From: RBG-13-66-14 sp964436465
Lineage (GTDB): Bacteria; RBG-13-66-14
NCBI GenBank assembly: GCA_964436465.1
Contig: CAYTCV010000011.1
Span: forward strand, 1-43,216
Length of the DNA: 43,216 bases
Direction of reading: 5' to 3'
How positions within the stretch are numbered: position 1 is the first letter of the stretch; each line of letters begins with the position of its first letter. Positions 39,602 to 43,216 of the stretch are shown here, in pieces. A model generated the notes under the pieces. It had not been told where the DNA came from. It made no database searches and worked only from the letters and a program-made list of their open reading frames with translations. The position numbers were made by a program, and so were the translations under genes.

Positions 39602-40651
39602 TTGGAAGAGATTCTCAAAAAGCTCACCGGAACCGTCGGTCTCACCGGGATGGAGGAACCGGCCGCCCGGGTCGTCCGCGAACTCTGGGAGCCGTACACC
39701 GACGAGCTGCGCACGGACCGGATGGGGAGCGTCATCGGTTTCAAGCGGGGAGACGGACCCAAGGGTGAAAGGCTCCGCCTGGCCGTTCTGGCGCACCTCG
39801 ACCAAATCGGCCTCGTGGTGCACAAAATCGAGCCGGGCGGCTACCTGCGCCTGCACCGGGTCGGAGGGGTGGACCGGCGCATACTGCCGGGCCAGCTCCT
39901 CACCGTGTGCTGCAGTGAGCCGGTGAAGGGCGTCGTCGGAGCCGTGCCCCCGCACCTGCAGCAGGCCGGCGAAAAGAACTCGGTCACCTCGTGGAATGAC
40001 CTCTATCTGGATACCGGGCTTCGGGAGAGTGTGGTGCGCAAGCGGGTCCGCGTGGGCGACCCCGTGGGTTATCCCACGTCCTTCGTCGAGCTGGCCAACG
40101 GCCGCCGGGTGATGGCCGGCGCCGACGACCGCTGCTCCGTGGCCGCCGTCACCTGGGCGCTCCGGCTGGCCCGGCGCCAGCGGCACAAGCACGACATCTA
40201 CGCCGTCGCCGAAGTTCAGGAGGAATGGACCGGGGTCGGCGCCTACGCGGCGGTTTACGGGCTCGAGCCGGACTGCGTCATCGTCGTGGACGTGGACCAG
40301 GGGCGCCACGAGGGCGTTCCGGATAAGGACTCCGTCGAGCTCGGCAAGGGACCGTCGGTCAGCTTCGGCCTCAACAACCACCCCGAGATGGTGGAGGCGG
40401 CCCTCAAGGTCGCCGCGGCCCAAAACATCCCCCACCAGAAGTTTTTCTGGCCCAGCCCCTACGGCACCGACGGCTCCACCGTCGAGACCCTGCACTCCGG
40501 CATCCCGACCCTCAACCTGGGCATCCCCCTCTCCTACATGCACTCCACGGTGGAGATGCTGGACACGGGCGACGTGAAGAACGCCGGCCGGCTGGTCCTC
40601 GCCCTCGCCGACGCCGATGGCCTGCCGGTCATCCCGCCGGTGGACTGGTAA
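39602..40651 (+). CDS. M42-family aminopeptidase, first copy (divergent)
   Basis: A 349-residue member of the M42 metallo-aminopeptidases, which form large tetrahedral (TET) complexes that trim peptides in the cytoplasm. The metal and catalytic motifs are mostly kept: AHLDQIG, GADDRCS, VQEEWTGVGA and a C-terminal SYMHST. Two changes stand out: the usual AHxDE(I/V)G reads AHLDQIG, with Gln in place of Glu, and the fourth ligand region is VVDVDQGRHEG. Activity may differ from the other two copies. TTG 39602 follows AAAGGGGAG. First gene of a three-gene operon; the next starts 11 nt downstream. Confidence 0.87.
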   Translation: MEEILKKLTGTVGLTGMEEPAARVVRELWEPYTDELRTDRMGSVIGFKRGDGPKGERLRLAVLAHLDQIGLVVHKIEPGGYLRLHRVGGVDRRILPGQLLTVCCSEPVKGVVGAVPPHLQQAGEKNSVTSWNDLYLDTGLRESVVRKRVRVGDPVGYPTSFVELANGRRVMAGADDRCSVAAVTWALRLARRQRHKHDIYAVAEVQEEWTGVGAYAAVYGLEPDCVIVVDVDQGRHEGVPDKDSVELGKGPSVSFGLNNHPEMVEAALKVAAAQNIPHQKFFWPSPYGTDGSTVETLHSGIPTLNLGIPLSYMHSTVEMLDTGDVKNAGRLVLALADADGLPVIPPVDW

Positions 40652-40662
40652 AGGATTCATCC

Positions 40663-41712
40663 ATGCTCGATAAGCTCTCCAACGCCTACGGCACGTCGGG
40701 GTACGAGGCCCAGGTCCGCGAGCTCATCCTCGGCGAGGTTTCCAAAAAGGTGGACCTGCACCAGGTGGACGCCCTGGGCAACCTCATCGTGCGGGTGCCG
40801 GGCCGCGACCGGTACAAGGGGCCGCGCCTGCTCCTCTCGGCCCACATGGACGAGGTCGGCCTCGTCGTGACCGAAATCACCGGCTCGGGCGGCCTGAAGT
40901 TCCACAAGATGGGCAGCACCGACGACCGCGTGCTTTTGAGCAAGCGGGTCGTCGTCCGCCACGAGGGGCAGGATGTGCCGGGCGTCATCGGCATGAAGAG
41001 CCCCCACCTGCACAAGAAGCGCGAGGAGCTCGAGCAGGTCGTGGAATCCGACAAGCTGTACGTGGACATCGGCTGTTCGAAGAAGGAGGAGGCGGAGAAG
41101 CTCGTCGCCGTGGGGGACGGGATTTACTACGACACCCGCTACTTCGAGCAGGGCGGCCGGGCCTTCGGGAAGTGCTTCGACGACCGGGCCGGCTGTTGTG
41201 TCATCGCGGATATCATCAAGGGCTCGCCGAAACTGACCGGCGGAACGCCCTTCTACGCCGCCTTCACCGTCCAGGAGGAAATCGGCCTCCGGGGGGGGCG
41301 GGTAATCGGGAACGCGGTGAAGCCCGACGTTTACATCGCCGTCGAGGGCACCGCCGCCGGTGAGGGGCCGCCGTCCTGGCGCGGCCGCGACGAATCGCCC
41401 TCCACCGAACTCGGTCGGGGACCGGCGCTCTCCATCCTCGACCGCTCCCACATCGCCGACCCCGTATGGCTGGAGTTCGTAAAGGGCGTCGCGGGCGATG
41501 AAAACATCCCGTACCAGTACAAGAGATTCGTCACGGGCGGCACCGAGTCCTGCGTCGTGCAGTGGAGCAGGGCCGGCGTGCGCGTCCTGACCATTTCGGT
41601 CCCGGTCCGCTACATCCATTCCCCGGTGGGCATCCTCGACAAGGGCGATTACCGGAATACGAAGCGGCTCGTGGCCGCCGTTATCCGTCGCCTGGAGGAA
41701 TTCAAGCCCTAG
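40663..41712 (+). CDS. M42-family aminopeptidase, second copy
   Basis: A 349-residue paralogue with the M42 motifs SAHMDEVGLVV, KCFDDRAGC, TVQEEIGLRGG, AVEGTAAGEGP and VPVRYIHSP, so all metal and catalytic positions appear present. MLDKLSNAYGTSGYE at the start is typical. ATG 40663 follows AAAGGA, 11 nt after the previous stop; the third copy follows 23 nt after its stop. Substrate preference (acidic, hydrophobic or lysine residues) cannot be predicted by eye. Confidence 0.92.
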   Translation: MLDKLSNAYGTSGYEAQVRELILGEVSKKVDLHQVDALGNLIVRVPGRDRYKGPRLLLSAHMDEVGLVVTEITGSGGLKFHKMGSTDDRVLLSKRVVVRHEGQDVPGVIGMKSPHLHKKREELEQVVESDKLYVDIGCSKKEEAEKLVAVGDGIYYDTRYFEQGGRAFGKCFDDRAGCCVIADIIKGSPKLTGGTPFYAAFTVQEEIGLRGGRVIGNAVKPDVYIAVEGTAAGEGPPSWRGRDESPSTELGRGPALSILDRSHIADPVWLEFVKGVAGDENIPYQYKRFVTGGTESCVVQWSRAGVRVLTISVPVRYIHSPVGILDKGDYRNTKRLVAAVIRRLEEFKP

Positions 41713-41735
41713 CCGAAGAGTCCGGAGGACTACCG

Positions 41736-42743
41736 ATGGAAGAAACTATCCGCACCCTGTGCCAGCTTTACGGCCCCTCGGGTCACGAGGAACGGGTTGT
41801 GGAGAGGCTCGAAAAAATGGTGAAGCCCTACGTGGACGAGCTTCGCCGCGACGTGATGGGCAACCTGTTGACCCGCATCGGTTCGGGCGGCCACAAGCTG
41901 ATGTTCGCCGCCCACACCGACGAAATCGGCGTGGTGGTGCACTACATCGACGACAAGGGCTTCGCCCGCATCTCTCCCGTGGGCGGTGTGCGGCCGTTGT
42001 GGCTATACGCGCGGCGGGTCCAGTTCGCCAACGGCACCGTCGGCATCATCGGCCGCGAGCAGCTCGGCCACGAAGCGAAGGACACGGACTGGAACCACCT
42101 GTTCCTCGACGTGGGCGTGACCTCGAAAAAGGACGCCGAGAAGCTCATCTCCGTCGGCGACTTCGGAGTCTTCACGCGCGCCACCGTCACCCAGGGCGGG
42201 GTCATCATCTCCAAGGCGCTCGACGACCGCATCGGATGCGCCGTCCTGGTCGAGGCGCTCAAGAAGCTGAAAAAGAAGGCCAGGAACGAGGTTCATTTCG
42301 TCTTCACCGTTCAGGAGGAGGTGGGCGTCCGCGGCGCGCGAACCAGCGCATGGAGGGTCACACCCGACGTGGGCTACGCCATCGACATCACCGGCTGGGG
42401 GGATACGCCGCTCGTCGAGCCGATGAACCTCGAACTGGGGAAGGGCGTGGCCATCAAGGCCATGGACCAGGGGACCATCGTCTCGCCCAAAATCCGCAAG
42501 CTGATGATGGACACGGCTACCGCGAAGGGCATCCCGTACCAAATCGAGGTTCTGCGCGGCGGCGCCACCGACGCCTTCGCCATCCAGTTCACGAAGACCG
42601 GCGTGCCCTGCGGCGTCATTTCCATCCCGACCCGCTACGTCCACCAGCCCAGCGAGATGGCGCACATGGACGATTTCGCCGGCGCCGTCAAGCTGGTCTG
42701 CGCCCTGGCCAACGCCGACCACAAGGCGGTCCTGGCGACCTGA
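41736..42743 (+). CDS. M42-family aminopeptidase, third copy
   Basis: A 335-residue paralogue, start LCQLYGPSGHEERV, with AAHTDEIGVVV, KALDDRIGCAV, TVQEEVGVRGA, AIDITGWGDTP and TRYVHQPSE, all as in active M42 enzymes. ATG 41736 follows CGGAGG about 8 nt upstream; a longer in-frame version would overlap the previous gene. It is the last gene of the operon, ended by the terminator at 42763-42792. The three copies differ clearly, so this is an old duplication rather than a recent one. Confidence 0.92.
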   Translation: MEETIRTLCQLYGPSGHEERVVERLEKMVKPYVDELRRDVMGNLLTRIGSGGHKLMFAAHTDEIGVVVHYIDDKGFARISPVGGVRPLWLYARRVQFANGTVGIIGREQLGHEAKDTDWNHLFLDVGVTSKKDAEKLISVGDFGVFTRATVTQGGVIISKALDDRIGCAVLVEALKKLKKKARNEVHFVFTVQEEVGVRGARTSAWRVTPDVGYAIDITGWGDTPLVEPMNLELGKGVAIKAMDQGTIVSPKIRKLMMDTATAKGIPYQIEVLRGGATDAFAIQFTKTGVPCGVISIPTRYVHQPSEMAHMDDFAGAVKLVCALANADHKAVLAT

Positions 42744-42762
42744 TTCCGGGTTCCTCCGTATT

Positions 42763-42792
42763 AAAACGGGCCTTTAATGGGCCCGTTTTTTT
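42763..42792 (+). terminator. Terminator of the M42 operon
   Basis: Stem AAAACGGGCC (42763-42772) with GGCCCGTTTT (42780-42789), loop of 7 nt, and a T run to 42792. Confidence 0.9.
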
Positions 42793-42814
42793 ATTGGATG
42801 ACCGACGGCTGAGA

Positions 42815-43135
42815 GGAATCTCCCTTCCCCTCTGGGGGGAAGCGCGCTTACGGGCTGGGGAGGGGGGTGTAGCTGTCCCCTCCCCCCTTTGGGGGGAGGG
42901 CTAGGGAGAGGGGCGGGCCGACCTGAAGGTCGGCCCCTACATCATCGCAGTCGCAGGTGAGGGGTAAATGCGGCGGGGATAGGAATCCCCGCCCTACGGC
43001 ATCGCAGCGAATGTGGTGTGTGAGAGCGGTGAGGACTAAAATCCCCCCCTACATTAAAAAAAGCGCAACACCTTCGTAGGGGGCGACCTGAAGGTCCGCC
43101 CCTACGTCATCGCAATCGGAAGCGGCGGGGGCCCG
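42815..43135. repeat. Cluster of dispersed intergenic repeats
   Basis: No gene is seen from 42793 to 43161. 42875-42928 is an inverted near copy of 10982-11034. Hairpins of one family lie at 42914-42934 (GGGCCGACCT-GA-AGGTCGGCCC) and 43075-43106 (outer CGTAGGGG with CCCCTACG around GACCTGAAGGTC). A further inverted repeat (GGCGGGGAT with ATCCCCGCC) lies at 42972-42993, like the one at 30230-30251. The shared CCCCTAC.TCATCGCA flank appears twice here and, inverted, at 11114-11128. Confidence 0.8.
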
Positions 43136-43161
43136 CCAAATGGCAGGCCCCCAACGACGAA

Positions 43162-43216
43162 TGGTGGAGATGAGCGGGCTCGAACCGCCGGCCTCTGCCT
43201 TGCGAAGGCAGCGCTC
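43162..43216 (-). tRNA. tRNA-Ala (CGC), cut by the window end
   Basis: On the minus strand the 3' part of a tRNA is visible: anticodon arm CTGCC-TTCGCAA-GGCAG with anticodon CGC, the T arm GGCGG-TTCGAGC-CCGCT, the 3' acceptor strand CATCTCC, discriminator A and encoded CCA (43164-43162). The D arm and 5' acceptor strand lie beyond the window. Confidence 0.92.

Overview
This is a GC-rich chromosomal window of about 43 kb from a Gram-negative bacterium. The evidence for an outer membrane is a secretin (PilQ), an LptE-like lipoprotein, a PorV/PorQ-type barrel, a very large SprA/Sov-type barrel protein, a periplasmic HtrA protease and several lipoproteins. SprA and PorV homologues together with a B12-dependent ribonucleotide reductase suggest a little-studied lineage of the FCB superphylum or a neighbouring candidate phylum; this placement is inference. 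A run of exactly 100 N at 1824-1923 and boilerplate-like intergenic repeats indicate a draft or metagenomic assembly.

Layout. 1-2350: end of an unknown gene and its terminator, an HtrA protease on the minus strand, then a G-rich repeat array around the scaffold gap. 2351-5950: queE, class II ribonucleotide reductase and a Cys-rich DUF3795 protein. 5950-9480 (minus strand): rdgB and lptE translationally coupled, then pilQ from its own promoter. 9517-10942: a promoter with a duplicated 31-bp leader element driving a DUF2089 regulator and two SHOCT-like paralogues. 10943-11294: dispersed repeats. 11295-18041: a CAP-domain secreted protein, a lipoprotein, holA, a PorV-like barrel, a DUF1318 lipoprotein, an unknown helical protein, RidA and a lipoprotein with a C-terminal membrane segment. 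18351-21342: a cupredoxin-like protein with degenerate copper ligands, two DUF1858 proteins, a phosphohexomutase and a TrmO-like protein. 21410-28617: a secreted ARPP-1 protein, a minus-strand group (PP2C phosphatase, TrmFO, tandem Usp protein, membrane-anchored protein) and a secreted unknown. 28682-30080: tRNA-Phe and a membrane-anchored unknown. 30446-39361 (minus strand): the SprA-like protein and glyQ-glyS. 39602-42743: three tandem M42 aminopeptidases. 42744-43216: dispersed repeats and a tRNA-Ala cut by the window end.

Most of the genes are housekeeping or envelope genes in short transcription units. Promoters are unusually easy to read: many TTGACA-like and TATAAT-like pairs have 16-18 bp spacing, and they settle several start codons. 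GTG and TTG starts are frequent. Three genes (holA, the PorV-like gene and the DUF1318 lipoprotein gene) have a -10 box only 5-6 nt before a GTG start, which predicts leaderless mRNAs. The most interesting points are the SprA/PorV pair with calcium-loop-like repeats inside SprA, the DUF2089-SHOCT-SHOCT operon with its 61-bp-spaced leader repeats, the divergent promoters sharing one -35 box, the tri-paralogous M42 operon with a palindrome between its promoter boxes, and the cupredoxin that has lost its copper ligands.
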